Made by a program: the position numbers and the translations under genes
Notes under the pieces: generated by a model
What the model was told of the DNA's origin: nothing
Database searches by the model: none
The model's input: only the letters and a program-made list of their open reading frames with translations
Shown here: in pieces, positions 34,073 to 44,018 of the stretch
Numbering within the stretch: the first letter of the stretch is position 1
Layout of the letters: each line of letters starts with the position of its first letter
NCBI GenBank assembly: GCA_025057935.1
Contig: JANWUW010000071.1
Span: forward strand, 1-64,000
DNA length: 64,000 nucleotides
Reading direction: 5' to 3'
DNA from: Thermoflexales bacterium
Lineage (GTDB): Bacteria; Chloroflexota; Anaerolineae; J036; Brachytrichaceae

Positions 34073-34636
34073 ATGGAGCGACCCACTACCTCGGCCCCGC
34101 AAATGCCGCCTGGCGTCACTGTGGAGCAAACCGCAGCAGGGGTGCGCGTGACGCATCGTGTCTTCTCCGCATCGGCGATGAGCTTCAGCGTGATCTTCAT
34201 CGCCGTGTTCGTAGCCATGGTGATTGCCAACATTGTAGCCTCCGCACAAGGCATGCCCTCGTTCAGCGCGTGCGTGATGGTGCCGAGCGCGGCGCTCGCC
34301 ATGCTGGGCAGTGTGGGGGTATATCAATCAATGCTTGGGCGGTTTGTGATCGAAATAACGCCAGAGCAGTTGCGCGTGCGCGCCTTGCATGTGCCGTTGG
34401 CACCGCGCCTGCGCGTTGCAGACCCGCGTGAGATCGTCGCCATACACTGCACCTATGCCCGCGTGGGCAAAAACTACTTCGACCTGCGCGCGCGGCTGCG
34501 CGGCGGGCGCTCCGTGCCGCTCATCGAAGCGATCCACTCGCGCGAGGCAGCGCTTTTCTTGCGCCGCACGTTGGCGCGCGCGCTGCATGTGCACGAGGAG
34601 CACGCCCTCGACCAACGCATCGAAGAGGTGAGCTAA
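34073..34636 (+). CDS. Two-helix membrane protein of unknown function
   Basis: This 187-residue protein has two adjacent membrane segments (about 37-60, SFSVIFIAVFVAMVIANIV, and about 68-88, VMVPSAALAMLGSVGVYQS). These are followed by a soluble beta-rich stretch (FVIEITPEQLRVRALHV, then FDLRARLRGGRSVPLIEAI) that looks like a bacterial PH-type or DUF-type membrane-associated domain. I cannot name a family. It follows the thioredoxin lipoprotein by 4 bases and ends right before a strong hairpin. Confidence 0.6.
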   Translation: MERPTTSAPQMPPGVTVEQTAAGVRVTHRVFSASAMSFSVIFIAVFVAMVIANIVASAQGMPSFSACVMVPSAALAMLGSVGVYQSMLGRFVIEITPEQLRVRALHVPLAPRLRVADPREIVAIHCTYARVGKNYFDLRARLRGGRSVPLIEAIHSREAALFLRRTLARALHVHEEHALDQRIEEVS

Positions 34637-34674
34637 GTGAGAAGCCGGCAGCGCAAATGCTGCCGGCTTCTCAC
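34637..34674. terminator. Bidirectional hairpin between convergent genes
   Basis: GTGAGAAGCCGGCAGC and its exact reverse complement form a 16-bp stem with a 6-base loop. It lies between two converging genes (34636 and 34686). No U-tract follows on either strand, so it may act as a 3'-end stabiliser or Rho-linked terminator. Confidence 0.7.
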
Positions 34675-34685
34675 ATGCGTGAATT

Positions 34686-35498
34686 TCACCGTCCTATGAG
34701 GCTGCCAAGGTCAATGTTGAAACCTTGGTTCTTGCCCTCAGCGCGCCCTGCGTAGCTCAGCACTGCGCCAGCGAGCTTGCTCATCGGCATCGTCTGGAGC
34801 CACACGCGCCCAGGACCTGTGAGCACGGCGAAGAACAGCCCTTCACCACCGAAGAGGATGTTCTTGATGCCCTTGACGAACTCAATGTCGAACGAGACCG
34901 TCGGCTCGAACATCGCCACGTGCCCGGTATCCACTTTCAGCCGCTCGCCGGGCTGCAGGGTGTACTCCACCACTTCGCCGTCAACGGTTACAAAGATAGT
35001 GCCTGGGCCGGTGAACTTTTGCAGGATCAGCCCCTCGCCGCCGAAGAACCCCGCTCCAAGATTGCGCTGGAAGAAGATGTCGAGTGAAAGACTCTTCTCG
35101 CCGACGAGGAAGGCAGTGCGTTGGGCGATGATCTGCTGACCCGGAGCGAGATGCAGGGCGAGGATTTTGCCGGGGAAGTCGTTGGCGAAGGTGATCTCTG
35201 CACCGTCGCGGCGCGCAGTGTAGTCCACGATGAACAGGGATTCACCCGCCACAGCGCGCTTGAGCAGCCCGCCCAAGCCGCCGCCAAGGTTGGTGTTCAT
35301 ATCCACGCCGTCCTGCATCCAAGCGAGCGAGCCGGTCTCGGTGAAGACCGTTTGTCCGGCGCGCAGGCGAATGCGCACGGCTTGGAGCAGCGTGCCGATG
35401 ATCTCAAACTCGGACCCGCCCATCGTCTGACCACGCACAGCGATGGTGGGGTCAGGCACGTCCAATCGCTGCCCGGGCTGGCTCACGTATTCGCTCAT
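34686..35498 (-). CDS. AIM24 / TIGR00266 family protein
   Basis: This 270-residue beta-rich protein has [35 protein letters not shown] and [48 protein letters not shown] and [27 protein letters not shown] follow. These are the TIGR00266 (AIM24-like) hallmarks, a family named for a mitochondrial biogenesis protein. The bacterial function is unknown; a tubular-spiral beta structure is typical. ATG 35498 has an excellent GGAGGA ribosome site about 7 bases upstream, unlike most genes here. It is divergent from comEC. Confidence 0.92.
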   Translation of the reverse strand: MSEYVSQPGQRLDVPDPTIAVRGQTMGGSEFEIIGTLLQAVRIRLRAGQTVFTETGSLAWMQDGVDMNTNLGGGLGGLLKRAVAGESLFIVDYTARRDGAEITFANDFPGKILALHLAPGQQIIAQRTAFLVGEKSLSLDIFFQRNLGAGFFGGEGLILQKFTGPGTIFVTVDGEVVEYTLQPGERLKVDTGHVAMFEPTVSFDIEFVKGIKNILFGGEGLFFAVLTGPGRVWLQTMPMSKLAGAVLSYAGRAEGKNQGFNIDLGSLIGR

Positions 35499-35555
35499 GA
35501 TTTGTCCTCCTCTCTCTTCTCCGCTCTTCAAGTTTGCATAGAAAGCGTCGCGCCC

Positions 35556-35561
35556 TAAAAT
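35556..35561 (+). promoter_or_regulatory. -10 element for comEC
   Basis: TAAAAT ends 6 bases before GTG 35568, so transcription should begin at or within a base or two of the start codon. Confidence 0.6.
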
Positions 35562-35567
35562 GGGCTT

Positions 35568-37850
35568 GTGCTGCGCAGTGCGCCCTTCGTCGTGATAAGC
35601 ACAGCGCTATTCGCCGGTGTTTGGCTGGCAGCACACTTCGAAATCCCGGCGTGGTCAGCAGCGCTCGCTTTTGCCTTTGCTGCACTGAGCGCTGCTGCAA
35701 GTATATCCCTGCGCGCTGGATTTGCTTCGCGTTGGGCGCTGGTTGCGCTCAGCGCCATGGCGGGCGGGGCGCTGCGCTTCGCGGTTGCCTCGCCACAGCC
35801 GCCCGAGCACTCCATCGTGCGCTTGAGCGGCGAGCGTGTGATCTTCGAGGGCGTCGTGGCAGAAGCGCCGGAGCATCGCGCGACGACAACTCATCTGCGC
35901 GTGCGCCTCACGCGCTTGATCAAGCCGAGCGATGAAACCGTCGCCTCCGACGAAGTAGTGCTAGTGCGCGCGCTGACCGACGAAAGCTGGCGCTACGGCG
36001 ATGTGGTACGCGTGGAGGGCGTAGTGGACGCGCCGCCGCGCGTGAGCGCGTTCGACTACCGGCGCTACCTTGCTTACCGCGGCGTGTTCGCTTGGGTGCC
36101 GCGCCCGAGCGTTGTGCAGCGCATCGGCTATCAACCCGACTCGGCGCTCTACGCGCAACTCTTGGCAGTGCGCGATGCAGTACGCACTGCAGTGCACCGC
36201 GCCGTGCCGATGCCAGAATCGGCGCTGCTCAACGGTATCCTCATTGGCGACGACCGCTTGCTGCCTGAGTCGCTTAAGGAGGACTTCCGCACTACTGGCA
36301 CTGCACACATCGTCGCCATCTCGGGCGCTAACGTGAGCTTGGTGATCGCGCTGGTCGTGGTAGTGCTGGGGCGCATGTTGCATCGGCGTGCGGCTGCCGC
36401 GGCTGCGCTGCCAGTGATCGCGCTGTACGTGCTGTTCATCGGAGCGCCGGCTTCTGCCGTGCGCGCAGCGAGCATGACTGCGCTGGGACTAGTAGGGCAA
36501 CTATTCTGGCGGCGCGGCTTCACTCTGAACACGCTGTTCGCTGCGTGCGCGTTGATCGTCCTAGCGAACCCGTTCACGTTGTTCGACACAGGGTTTCAGC
36601 TCAGCGCAGCAGCAACATTGGGGCTGACGCTGTTTGCAGATCGGTGGGCAACGCCGACGCGCGCTTGGCTAGAGCGCCATGTATCCAACGCGATAGCGCG
36701 CCCTGCGCTCAGCGCTGTGCTCGATGGCACACTCGTGACGCTGGCAGCGCAGCTCGCCACGTTGCCGCTGCTGGTGGTGATGTTCAACCAGATCTCACTT
36801 GTCGCGCTGCTCAGCAACGCGCTCATTTTGCCGCTGCAACCGCCGATCATGCTGCTCGGCGCGCTGACCGCGTTGGTCGGCATGGTCGCTCCAGAGATTG
36901 CGAGTTGGGTCGCGCTGCCAGTGCGCGTTTTGCTGACGCTCACCATCCGCGCCGTGCGCTGGACGGCGGACTTCCCGCTCGCTGCCATACCAGTACACGA
37001 GGAAGGCACGTTGGCGCTTGTAGCGGGGTACGCGATGCTGGTTGGTGCGTTGTGGTTTCGCGCGCAGCCGCATTTCGTGCAACGAGGCATGCTGATGACT
37101 CTGCACCGCGACAGCAAGCGGTGGCTCACGGTGACTGGCGGGACACTCGTGCTCGGCGTTGGGTTGTTCGCGTGGTTTCAGCGCCCGCCTGATCAGGTTC
37201 GCCTTGTGCTGCGCGACAGCAACGCGCTGATGCACACGCCCAGCGGCGCACAGTTACTCTTTATCAGTCGCGGCGATGCGCTGGCGTTGGTGCGCACCGA
37301 GCAGCCCTTCTGGGATCGCGAAATCGAGGTGGTGGTGCTGAGCCACGCCGACGCTCTCGCGCGCGAGGCAGCTTTGCCTGTCTTGCAGCGCTATCGCGTG
37401 AGCACGTTGGTGATGCCCGCCCAGCCCAGCGAAGAAGACGCGGAGCTGAACCAAGCGTGGCGTTTAGCGCTGCGCAACGTGCAACGCGTGGTCAGTGGCA
37501 CACTTGACCGCCACACGCTCGGCGAGGCGATCACTGCAACCGTGGTCGCGCGGCAGCCCGCGCGCGGCATGCAGGCGATTGGCGTGCAGATCCGACGCGG
37601 AACAGTGCTCGTTGATCTCGCAGGCGAAGGCAAACCCGCGCGCATCGAGCCGCAAACGGCGCTGCTCTTCGTGACGCCGCGCGGTGTGAACGCTGCGCAG
37701 CTCACTGCAGCGTCGCCGCGCTGGGTGGTGTGGACGGATAGCTCGGGGCGCTCTCCAGCGCCCGCGAGTGGCACGCATAGCCTCTGGCTGCGTCAAGCGC
37801 GCACGGCGGTTTTCCTCATTGGCGAGCAACACGTGCAGCGCGCGCGGTGA
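35568..37850 (+). CDS. comEC: ComEC/Rec2-type DNA uptake channel protein
   Basis: This 760-residue membrane protein forms the inner-membrane channel for single-stranded DNA in natural transformation. The N-terminal OB-like soluble part (about 75-190, [17 protein letters not shown]) is followed by the competence domain: [41 protein letters not shown] and several membrane helices with [15 protein letters not shown]. The C-terminal third should be a metallo-beta-lactamase domain. It keeps the order of strands ([22 protein letters not shown]) but the HxHxDH metal site is missing. GTG 35568 is set by the -10 box. No comEA or comF is adjacent. Confidence 0.88.
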   Translation: MLRSAPFVVISTALFAGVWLAAHFEIPAWSAALAFAFAALSAAASISLRAGFASRWALVALSAMAGGALRFAVASPQPPEHSIVRLSGERVIFEGVVAEAPEHRATTTHLRVRLTRLIKPSDETVASDEVVLVRALTDESWRYGDVVRVEGVVDAPPRVSAFDYRRYLAYRGVFAWVPRPSVVQRIGYQPDSALYAQLLAVRDAVRTAVHRAVPMPESALLNGILIGDDRLLPESLKEDFRTTGTAHIVAISGANVSLVIALVVVVLGRMLHRRAAAAAALPVIALYVLFIGAPASAVRAASMTALGLVGQLFWRRGFTLNTLFAACALIVLANPFTLFDTGFQLSAAATLGLTLFADRWATPTRAWLERHVSNAIARPALSAVLDGTLVTLAAQLATLPLLVVMFNQISLVALLSNALILPLQPPIMLLGALTALVGMVAPEIASWVALPVRVLLTLTIRAVRWTADFPLAAIPVHEEGTLALVAGYAMLVGALWFRAQPHFVQRGMLMTLHRDSKRWLTVTGGTLVLGVGLFAWFQRPPDQVRLVLRDSNALMHTPSGAQLLFISRGDALALVRTEQPFWDREIEVVVLSHADALAREAALPVLQRYRVSTLVMPAQPSEEDAELNQAWRLALRNVQRVVSGTLDRHTLGEAITATVVARQPARGMQAIGVQIRRGTVLVDLAGEGKPARIEPQTALLFVTPRGVNAAQLTAASPRWVVWTDSSGRSPAPASGTHSLWLRQARTAVFLIGEQHVQRAR

Positions 37851-37858
37851 ACGCTGGC

Positions 37859-37864
37859 TAGAAT
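37859..37864 (+). promoter_or_regulatory. -10 element for the SIS-domain gene
   Basis: TAGAAT ends 9 bases before ATG 37874, immediately after the comEC stop. Confidence 0.55.
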
Positions 37865-37873
37865 GCCGCGCCG

Positions 37874-38965
37874 ATGAATCGCTTTCGAGATCACATCTTC
37901 AGCTTGCCTGCGCTCATGCGCGAGATCGCGCCCGCGTTCGCTGAGGAGGCGCAGCGTGTGGTCGCACAAGCAGGGTTGGCGAGGATACAGCGCTTGCATC
38001 TCATCGGCTGCGGCGACAGTTACATGGCAGCTCTCGCTGCTGAACTAGCGTTCGAGATGATCGCTGGCGTGCCGACCGAGCCGCAGAACGCGATGACCTT
38101 TGCGCGCTACGCCGTCGAGTTCGCGCCTGCTGCGGATGCTGCCGTGATAGGCATCTCGGTCTCTGGCAGCGTGAGTCGCACCATCGAGGGTGTGTTGCGC
38201 GCGCGCAAACGCGGCTTGCGCACGCTTGCCGTGACCAGCGCAGCGCACACTCCCATCGCTCAAGCTGCTGAACACGTGGTAACGACGCGCGTGCCTGACC
38301 TGCCAACCCCTGATGGCATGCAAGTGCCAGGCGCACGCTCCTACGTCGCCTCAATGTGGATGCTCTACGCGCTGGCGTTGGCGCTTGCAGAAGCGCGCAG
38401 CCGCGAGACGCGCTCGTGGCACGAAGCACTTTCAACTGCTGCTGATGCAGCCGAGGCAACGTTAGCGCGGTGCGATGCCGCCGCGCGCGTGCTCGCCGAG
38501 CAAACGCTTCATGCGCCGGTGGTGGTGTTTTGTGGCAGCGGACCAAACTACGCGACAGCATTGTTTGGTGCCGCGAAGGTGCTCGAAGCGTGCGGCGATC
38601 ACGCAGTCGGGCAAGATGTGGAGGAGTGGGCACATCTGCAGTATTTCGCGCACACGCAGGCAACGCCAACGTTTCTCATCACTGCCTACGCGCGCGACGC
38701 AAGCCGCGCTGAGGAAGTCAAAGTGGCAATGCAGGCAATTGGGTGTCGGGTGCTCGAAGTCTCGCCGCGCGCAGACGCTGATTTGCGCGTCGCTGCCTGC
38801 CCTGAGGTGTTCTCGCCGTTGGTTATGAGCATCCCGCTCATGCTCTTTGCAGCATACCGTGCCGAGCAGAAGGGTGAAACCTACTTTCGCGGCTTCGGCG
38901 GAGGACGCAGCATAGAAGGGGGAGGCGGCATCAGCCGCATCCGCACCAGTCACATTGTGGCGTGA
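37874..38965 (+). CDS. Double-SIS domain sugar isomerase-like protein
   Basis: This 363-residue cytoplasmic protein has two SIS domains like the isomerase half of glucosamine-6-phosphate synthase. Domain 1 has LHLIGCGDSYMAALAAELAF and GISVSGSVSRTIEGVLRARKRG. Domain 2 has VVFCGSGPNYATALFGAAKVLEACGDHAVGQDVEEWAHLQYF. The AgaS/GlmS/FrlB-like group isomerises or deaminates amino-sugar or fructosamine phosphates. The glutaminase domain of GlmS is absent, so ammonia-dependent or deglycating activity is possible. The exact substrate is unknown. It lies directly before a membrane glycosyltransferase-like gene. Confidence 0.82.
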   Translation: MNRFRDHIFSLPALMREIAPAFAEEAQRVVAQAGLARIQRLHLIGCGDSYMAALAAELAFEMIAGVPTEPQNAMTFARYAVEFAPAADAAVIGISVSGSVSRTIEGVLRARKRGLRTLAVTSAAHTPIAQAAEHVVTTRVPDLPTPDGMQVPGARSYVASMWMLYALALALAEARSRETRSWHEALSTAADAAEATLARCDAAARVLAEQTLHAPVVVFCGSGPNYATALFGAAKVLEACGDHAVGQDVEEWAHLQYFAHTQATPTFLITAYARDASRAEEVKVAMQAIGCRVLEVSPRADADLRVAACPEVFSPLVMSIPLMLFAAYRAEQKGETYFRGFGGGRSIEGGGGISRIRTSHIVA

Positions 38966-38967
38966 AC

Positions 38968-40878
38968 ATGCGTCGCTCTGCTGCCCGAGTCGCTCATCTA
39001 GCAGCGCTAGGCATAGTCGCGCTGCCGACGTTGATCTACGTCGGGGCGCTGTTGTTTGACCCTGGTCGCGCCTTGGTGCTGTGGGAGCGCGGGCACGTCA
39101 ACCTCGAGCAAGCGCTTCCTCTCGCGCTGAGCCTAACCGCCTACGCAGTGTTGGCGATGGCGCTGTGGTTGCGTCTACCCGATGCGCCAACACACGCGCA
39201 GCGCGCAGCCGCGCTAACGCTGGCGTGCATCGGCGGCGCCGTGCTGCAAACAGCCGCTCTGCGCGTCGTGGAAACGTATCCGCTGCGCGCCATCTTCCTC
39301 CGCCAATACTCGGACTTCACAGGAGGCTACTTCACTGTTGGCGTGCGCGTAGATGACCTTGCGCAGTGGCTGGGGCGCTTCGCGGCAGAAATGGAAAGCT
39401 ACAACGTGCATGCCGAGCGCCACCCGCCGGGCTTGCCGATGCTCTTCTGGGCACTGCGCGTGATCATCGGTTTGTTTCCAAACTTAGCAGCGCAGCTCAC
39501 GCCCACTTTGCGCCCGCTCGCATGCTTTGACCTGCGCCCTGGCGAGCTGGACGATGTGCAAATCGCAGCCGGCGCATTGGGCGCAGTGTTGGAGAGCGCG
39601 CTTGCGTGGCTAGTGCCAGTTGTGTTGTTCCTCTTCCTGCGGCTCGCGGCTGATGAGCGTGCTGCAGTGCTAGCGGCGCTGCTTTACCCGCTCATCCCCG
39701 GCGCGCTGCAGTGGGTCTCGCAGTGGAATCGCAGCTTCGGCTTGTTCGGGCTGGTCGCGCTGATCCTGATTGAGCGGCTAGTGCGCGGCCGGCATGCTGA
39801 ACCACAAGCTTTGGCGCTGGCTGCCCTCACTGGCTTGACGCTCTCCGCAGCAGTGTGGCTCAGTTTTGGCAACGCGCCGCAAGTGATGATGGCCGGTCTC
39901 TACGCGCTAGTGCGTGCGGTTCAGACAGGTGACTTCGCCCGTTGGAATACGTGGATAAAACGCCTGGTTGCAGCAGGGCTTGCTTTTGCCGCGCCGTGGC
40001 TCACCGCTGCAGGGTTGACACACTTCGACCCGATCGCCACTTACCGAAACGCGATGCAGGTCCATCTCGCGCTGCAGCGCGATTACTGGCCCTTCGTCGT
40101 TTGGCATGCTTGGGATTTGTTCACCTTTGCTGGCGTGCCGCTCAGCGCGATCGCACTGCTGTTCACGTGGCGTCGCGCGCCGGCGCTGACAGCAGCGTGG
40201 GTAGTGACGCTCGCAGCACAGTGCGTGCTGCACGTCGCGCGCGGCGAGACAGGGCGCGTGTGGATGTATTTCGCGCCCGTGATTGTGGGCTTGGCGGCGT
40301 GGTGGCTGCGTGCGCAGCCGTATCCCCAAGCTGTCGGCATAGCGGGGCTGCTGATAGCGCAGTCATTTGTCCACATCGCGCTGCTGCGCGTGATCAGCTA
40401 CGGCGTTGATCCGCTCGCTGCGCCTGTGCCCACTCTGCCGCGCGACCTAATACCCGTCGAAGTGCGCTTTGAGCCAAACGGCGAAGTGCGACTCTTGGGC
40501 TTCCGACTCACGCAGACCTCGTTCGCGCCGGGCGAATCCGGCTTGCTCGAGTTATTCTGGCGGCACGACGGCGAGGGCATGCTTTCGCCTGCGCGCAAGG
40601 TGTTCGTGCACATCACAGAGGCGCTGGAGGATAAAGTGCGCATTGCCGAACACGACGCCCACCCCGCGAACTGGACGCTGCCCACGAGCTGCTGGTTGCC
40701 CGGCCAACTAGTCTACGACCCACACCCCTTCACCATTGACGCGCACGCTCCACCTGGCGAGTATTGGGTGCTGGTCGGTCTCTACGACGAACGCACAGGC
40801 GAGCGTGCATTCGTGCACACTGCGCAGGTCGCGCGCTACAGCGCGGTGGCGCTGCCCGTGAAGATCTCTGTGCGCTAG
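38968..40878 (+). CDS. Polytopic membrane protein, ArnT/PMT-like glycosyltransferase fold
   Basis: This 636-residue protein has about ten or more membrane helices and a C-terminal soluble beta-domain (about 510-636). The N-terminal loop carries FTGGYFTVGVRVDDLAQWLG and NVHAERHPPGLPMLFWALR. A charged loop with HxPGxP is reminiscent of lipid-linked sugar transferases of the GT-C/ArnT type. The tail (SGLLELFWRHDG, KVFVHITEAL, PPGEYWVLVGLYDERTGER) is a domain I associate with Chloroflexota membrane glycosyltransferases. Substrate is unknown. A GTG at 38962 overlapping the upstream stop is an equally possible start; the ATG 6 bases later was chosen. Confidence 0.7.
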   Translation: MRRSAARVAHLAALGIVALPTLIYVGALLFDPGRALVLWERGHVNLEQALPLALSLTAYAVLAMALWLRLPDAPTHAQRAAALTLACIGGAVLQTAALRVVETYPLRAIFLRQYSDFTGGYFTVGVRVDDLAQWLGRFAAEMESYNVHAERHPPGLPMLFWALRVIIGLFPNLAAQLTPTLRPLACFDLRPGELDDVQIAAGALGAVLESALAWLVPVVLFLFLRLAADERAAVLAALLYPLIPGALQWVSQWNRSFGLFGLVALILIERLVRGRHAEPQALALAALTGLTLSAAVWLSFGNAPQVMMAGLYALVRAVQTGDFARWNTWIKRLVAAGLAFAAPWLTAAGLTHFDPIATYRNAMQVHLALQRDYWPFVVWHAWDLFTFAGVPLSAIALLFTWRRAPALTAAWVVTLAAQCVLHVARGETGRVWMYFAPVIVGLAAWWLRAQPYPQAVGIAGLLIAQSFVHIALLRVISYGVDPLAAPVPTLPRDLIPVEVRFEPNGEVRLLGFRLTQTSFAPGESGLLELFWRHDGEGMLSPARKVFVHITEALEDKVRIAEHDAHPANWTLPTSCWLPGQLVYDPHPFTIDAHAPPGEYWVLVGLYDERTGERAFVHTAQVARYSAVALPVKISVR

Positions 40879-40891
40879 ATCATCGCTGTCC

Positions 40892-40897
40892 TACAAT
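40892..40897 (+). promoter_or_regulatory. -10 element for the trans-sulfuration gene
   Basis: TACAAT ends 6 bases before ATG 40904. The predicted transcript is leaderless. Confidence 0.6.
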
Positions 40898-40903
40898 CCC
40901 CGC

Positions 40904-42046
40904 ATGCGCTTCAACACGCTCGCCATCCACGCTGGGCAGCCGCCAGATCCCGCTTACGGCGCAGTGATGACGCCGATTTACCAAACCTCCACGTTCGCGC
41001 AGAAGCGAATGGGCGAGGCGGAATACGACTATGCGCGCACGGCCAATCCTACACGCACGGCGCTTCAGCAGTGCATTGCAGCGCTCGAGGGCGGCAAGCA
41101 CGGCTTGGCGTTCGCCTCTGGCATGGCGGCGATCGACGCTGTGTTGCGTTTGTTGCAGCCCGGCGACCACATCCTCGCCAGCAACGATGTTTACGGCGGC
41201 ACATACCGCATCTTCAAGCGCGTGTATGAGGGCTATGGCATTCATGCCTCGTTTGTCGAGATGGGCGATCTCGACGCAGTGCGCGGCGCGCTTCAGCCCA
41301 ACACGCGCATGGTGTGGGTGGAGACACCCTCCAACCCGCTGCTCAAAATCGCCGACATTGCGGCGCTTGCGGCGCTGCTGCGCGCGCGATCGCCGCGCCC
41401 CTTGCTTGTGGTGGACAACACGTTCGCCTCGCCTTACTTGCAGCAGCCGCTGCTCCTTGGCGCAGATGCGGTGGTGCACAGCGCTACGAAGTACCTTGGC
41501 GGTCACAGCGATGTGGTGAACGGGCTGATCGTGCTCAACGACGACGCGCTGCATGAGCGGCTGAAATTCTTGCAGAACGCTGTGGGCGCAGTGCCGGGGC
41601 CTTTCGACTGCTTCTTAGTGCTGCGCGGCATCAAGACGCTGCCTGTGCGCATGGAGCGCCATTGCGACAACGCCCAGCGCATCGCGCACTGGCTCACGAA
41701 GCATCCTGCTGTTGCGCGCGTCTTCTACCCCGGCTTGCCTGATCATCCAGGGCATGCAATCGCGCGGCGGCAAATGCGCGCGTTCGGCGGCATGGTGTCG
41801 TTCATCGTCAAGGGCGGCGCACAAGCAGCGCGCCGCGTGGTCGAGCGCACGCGCGTTTTCACCCTCGCGGAGTCGCTCGGTGGCGTGGAGTCGCTGATCG
41901 AAGTGCCTGCAGCCATGACCCACGCCAGCGTCGCCGATTCGCCGCTCGCGGTTGACCCTGCCCTCATTCGCCTGAGCGTGGGCATCGAGGATTCCGACGA
42001 TCTCATCGAGGACCTGGCGCAGGCGCTTGAGGCTGCAGGTGCATGA
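40904..42046 (+). CDS. Trans-sulfuration PLP enzyme (cystathionine gamma-synthase / gamma-lyase type)
   Basis: This 380-residue PLP-dependent enzyme of the Cys/Met metabolism family has the typical MTPIYQTSTFAQKRMGEAEYDYARTANPTR start. GLAFASGMAAIDAVLRLLQPGDHIL and WVETPSNPLLKIADI follow. The PLP-binding Lys is in HSATKYLGGHSDVVNG, and the C-terminal AESLGGVESLIEVPAAMTHAS is conserved. It joins or splits cystathionine in methionine/cysteine interconversion; synthase and lyase activities cannot be told apart by eye. It may connect with the methionine salvage enzyme MtnP elsewhere in the window. A DUF2085 gene follows after 27 bases. Confidence 0.93.
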   Translation: MRFNTLAIHAGQPPDPAYGAVMTPIYQTSTFAQKRMGEAEYDYARTANPTRTALQQCIAALEGGKHGLAFASGMAAIDAVLRLLQPGDHILASNDVYGGTYRIFKRVYEGYGIHASFVEMGDLDAVRGALQPNTRMVWVETPSNPLLKIADIAALAALLRARSPRPLLVVDNTFASPYLQQPLLLGADAVVHSATKYLGGHSDVVNGLIVLNDDALHERLKFLQNAVGAVPGPFDCFLVLRGIKTLPVRMERHCDNAQRIAHWLTKHPAVARVFYPGLPDHPGHAIARRQMRAFGGMVSFIVKGGAQAARRVVERTRVFTLAESLGGVESLIEVPAAMTHASVADSPLAVDPALIRLSVGIEDSDDLIEDLAQALEAAGA

Positions 42047-42073
42047 ACGCGGCGGAGTCGCAAGGGTCGCGCC

Positions 42074-42655
42074 ATGCAACAACGCTGGCTTACGCTGCTG
42101 ATCGGCGGCATCTTGGCATACGCGCTGCTGCCGTTCCTCGCGCCGGTGCTCATGCAGCTCGGCTACCCCCAAGCCGCGCAATGGATCTACGTGCCGTACA
42201 AGTTCACTTGCCACACTTACGGCTTTCGCTCGTTTTACCTCTTCGGTGAAGCGTTCGCCTACGACCGCGAGACATTCGAGCGATTGAGCGGGCTGAACAC
42301 GCGCACAGCGAGCGGCTTGCTTGCTGCGCGCGACTTTCAAGGCAATACGCGCATCGGGTACAAGGTGGCGCTGTGCCAGCGCGATGTGGCGATTTACTTG
42401 GCGATGGGCTTGAATGGCTTGGTCTATCTGCGCCTACGACGGCGCACACAGCCGATCCCCTGGTGGCTGTTCATCGCGGTGGGCTTAGTGCCAATCGCAG
42501 TGGACGGCGTCTCGCAGCTCATCAGCCAGCCGCCGTTCAACCTAATCCCATTTCGCGAGAGCACCTGGTTACTGCGCTTGATCACTGGCGGGCTGCTGGG
42601 AACAACATTAGCGTGGCTGGTGTTCCCGCTGCTCGACGGTCTGTTGCGCGACTGA
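42074..42655 (+). CDS. DUF2085 family membrane protein
   Basis: This 193-residue protein has about four membrane helices. CHTYGFRSFYLFGE corresponds to the DUF2085 CHQRPERSFFLFG pattern. It is followed by ALCQRDVAIYLAMGLNGLVYL, then PIAVDGVSQL and ESTWLLRLITGGLLGTTLAWL. The function is unknown; the conserved Cys and His suggest a metal or redox site in the membrane. The first Cys-His is retained and the second Cys is in LCQRD. It lies 27 bases after the trans-sulfuration gene, possibly in the same transcript. Confidence 0.85.
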   Translation: MQQRWLTLLIGGILAYALLPFLAPVLMQLGYPQAAQWIYVPYKFTCHTYGFRSFYLFGEAFAYDRETFERLSGLNTRTASGLLAARDFQGNTRIGYKVALCQRDVAIYLAMGLNGLVYLRLRRRTQPIPWWLFIAVGLVPIAVDGVSQLISQPPFNLIPFRESTWLLRLITGGLLGTTLAWLVFPLLDGLLRD

Positions 42656-42702
42656 ACGCTGAGCGCGTGCCGAACTTTCCGCCATTGTGCGCATTGGTTG
42701 CG

Positions 42703-42708
42703 CATAAT
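42703..42708 (+). promoter_or_regulatory. -10 element for the PQQ dehydrogenase gene
   Basis: CATAAT ends 11 bases before ATG 42720. Confidence 0.45.
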
Positions 42709-42719
42709 CCGCAAAAACA

Positions 42720-44018
42720 ATGACGAGCAAGGTTCGACTTCTAGCGCTGCTCGCTGCGGGTGCACTGCTTGTTGCGGCTTGCAGCACAGTGCCAACTATG
42801 CCCACTGCTCAACCAGCGGATGCGCCGCAACTGCAACCTTCGCCCAGCGCTGCTCAAGCCGAGCCAGCCCGAGCCGAAGCCACACCAACGCAAACCACTC
42901 GACCGACACTCCCTGCTGAAGCGAGACCTGAAGCGAGACCCGAACCAGAGCCAACGCCGAGCGTTCGCCCAGCGCTGCGCCTCTTCGTCAGCGGGTTGGT
43001 GCGCCCCACCGACCTCACTCACGCGGGGGACCCGCGCACGCTCTACGTCACTGAGCAGCCCGGGCGCGTGCGCGTGATACGCGATGGCGTGCTGCTCCCC
43101 GAGCCGTTCCTCGACTTGACCGATCGCGTCGGCTCACAGGGGAACGAACAGGGGCTGCTCGGCATTGCCTTCGCGCCAGACTTCGCGCGATCACGCAAGC
43201 TCTTTGTGAACTACACTAACCGCGCTGGCGACACTGTGATCGCCGGTTTCCTTGCTCGCGCGGATGGTCTGAGCGCCGACCCCTCAAGCGCGTGGACAGT
43301 GCTGCAGATCGATCAGCCTTACGCAAACCACAACGGCGGGCAAATCCGCTTTGGTCCAGATGGCATGCTCTACATCGGCGTGGGCGACGGCGGCAGCGCA
43401 GGCGATCCGCTCAACGCGGGACAAGACGTGCGCACGCTGCTTGGCAAGCTGCTGCGCATTGACGTATCCAACTCGTCGCCGAGCGAGCCCTACCGCATTC
43501 CAGCCGATAACCCTGACTTCGGGCCCAACAGTCGGCGCGAGCTGTGGGCAATTGGGCTGCGCAACCCTTGGCGCTTCAGCTTCGACCGCCTAACGGGCGA
43601 CCTCTACATCGCCGATGTGGGACAGAACCGCTATGAGGAGATCAACTTCCAACCCGCCACAAGCCGCGGTGGCGAGAACTACGGTTGGCGTTTGCGCGAA
43701 GGCTTTGCGCCGTTCAGAGGCAACGGGGTTGAAGGACTGACCGACCCGATTTGGCAATATGGGCGCGATGAAGGCTGCTCGGTGACCGGCGGCTACGTGT
43801 ATCGCGGCAGTGCTGTGCCGCCGCTTTACGGCGCATACCTCTACGGCGACTTCTGCTCTGGGCGCATCTGGACGCTGCGCCGCGACGGGAGTGGAAACTG
43901 GCAGAACGCTCTGCTCTTTGACACGGACTTGAACATCGCCTCGTTCGGCGAGGACGCCGAAGGCGAGCTCTACGTGCTCGACCTGAATGGCGCGATTCAC
44001 CGCATTGTGGGGGAGTAG
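42720..44018 (+). CDS. PQQ-dependent sugar dehydrogenase lipoprotein (GSDH family)
   Basis: This 432-residue exported lipoprotein has lipobox LVAAC and a Pro/Ala/Glu/Thr-rich linker (about 25-85). A six-bladed beta-propeller of the glucose/sorbosone dehydrogenase family follows: GLVRPTDLTHAG, TLYVTEQPGRVRVIRDG, NEQGLLGIAFAPDF, NHNGGQIRFGPDGMLYIGVGDGG, LWAIGLRNPWRFSFD, GDLYIADVGQNRYEEIN and GGENYGWR. The catalytic-type His in NHNGG is present. It oxidises aldose sugars with PQQ outside the membrane. No pqq biosynthesis genes are in view, so the cofactor may come from elsewhere or the enzyme may be an apo-propeller. Confidence 0.9.
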   Translation: MTSKVRLLALLAAGALLVAACSTVPTMPTAQPADAPQLQPSPSAAQAEPARAEATPTQTTRPTLPAEARPEARPEPEPTPSVRPALRLFVSGLVRPTDLTHAGDPRTLYVTEQPGRVRVIRDGVLLPEPFLDLTDRVGSQGNEQGLLGIAFAPDFARSRKLFVNYTNRAGDTVIAGFLARADGLSADPSSAWTVLQIDQPYANHNGGQIRFGPDGMLYIGVGDGGSAGDPLNAGQDVRTLLGKLLRIDVSNSSPSEPYRIPADNPDFGPNSRRELWAIGLRNPWRFSFDRLTGDLYIADVGQNRYEEINFQPATSRGGENYGWRLREGFAPFRGNGVEGLTDPIWQYGRDEGCSVTGGYVYRGSAVPPLYGAYLYGDFCSGRIWTLRRDGSGNWQNALLFDTDLNIASFGEDAEGELYVLDLNGAIHRIVGE

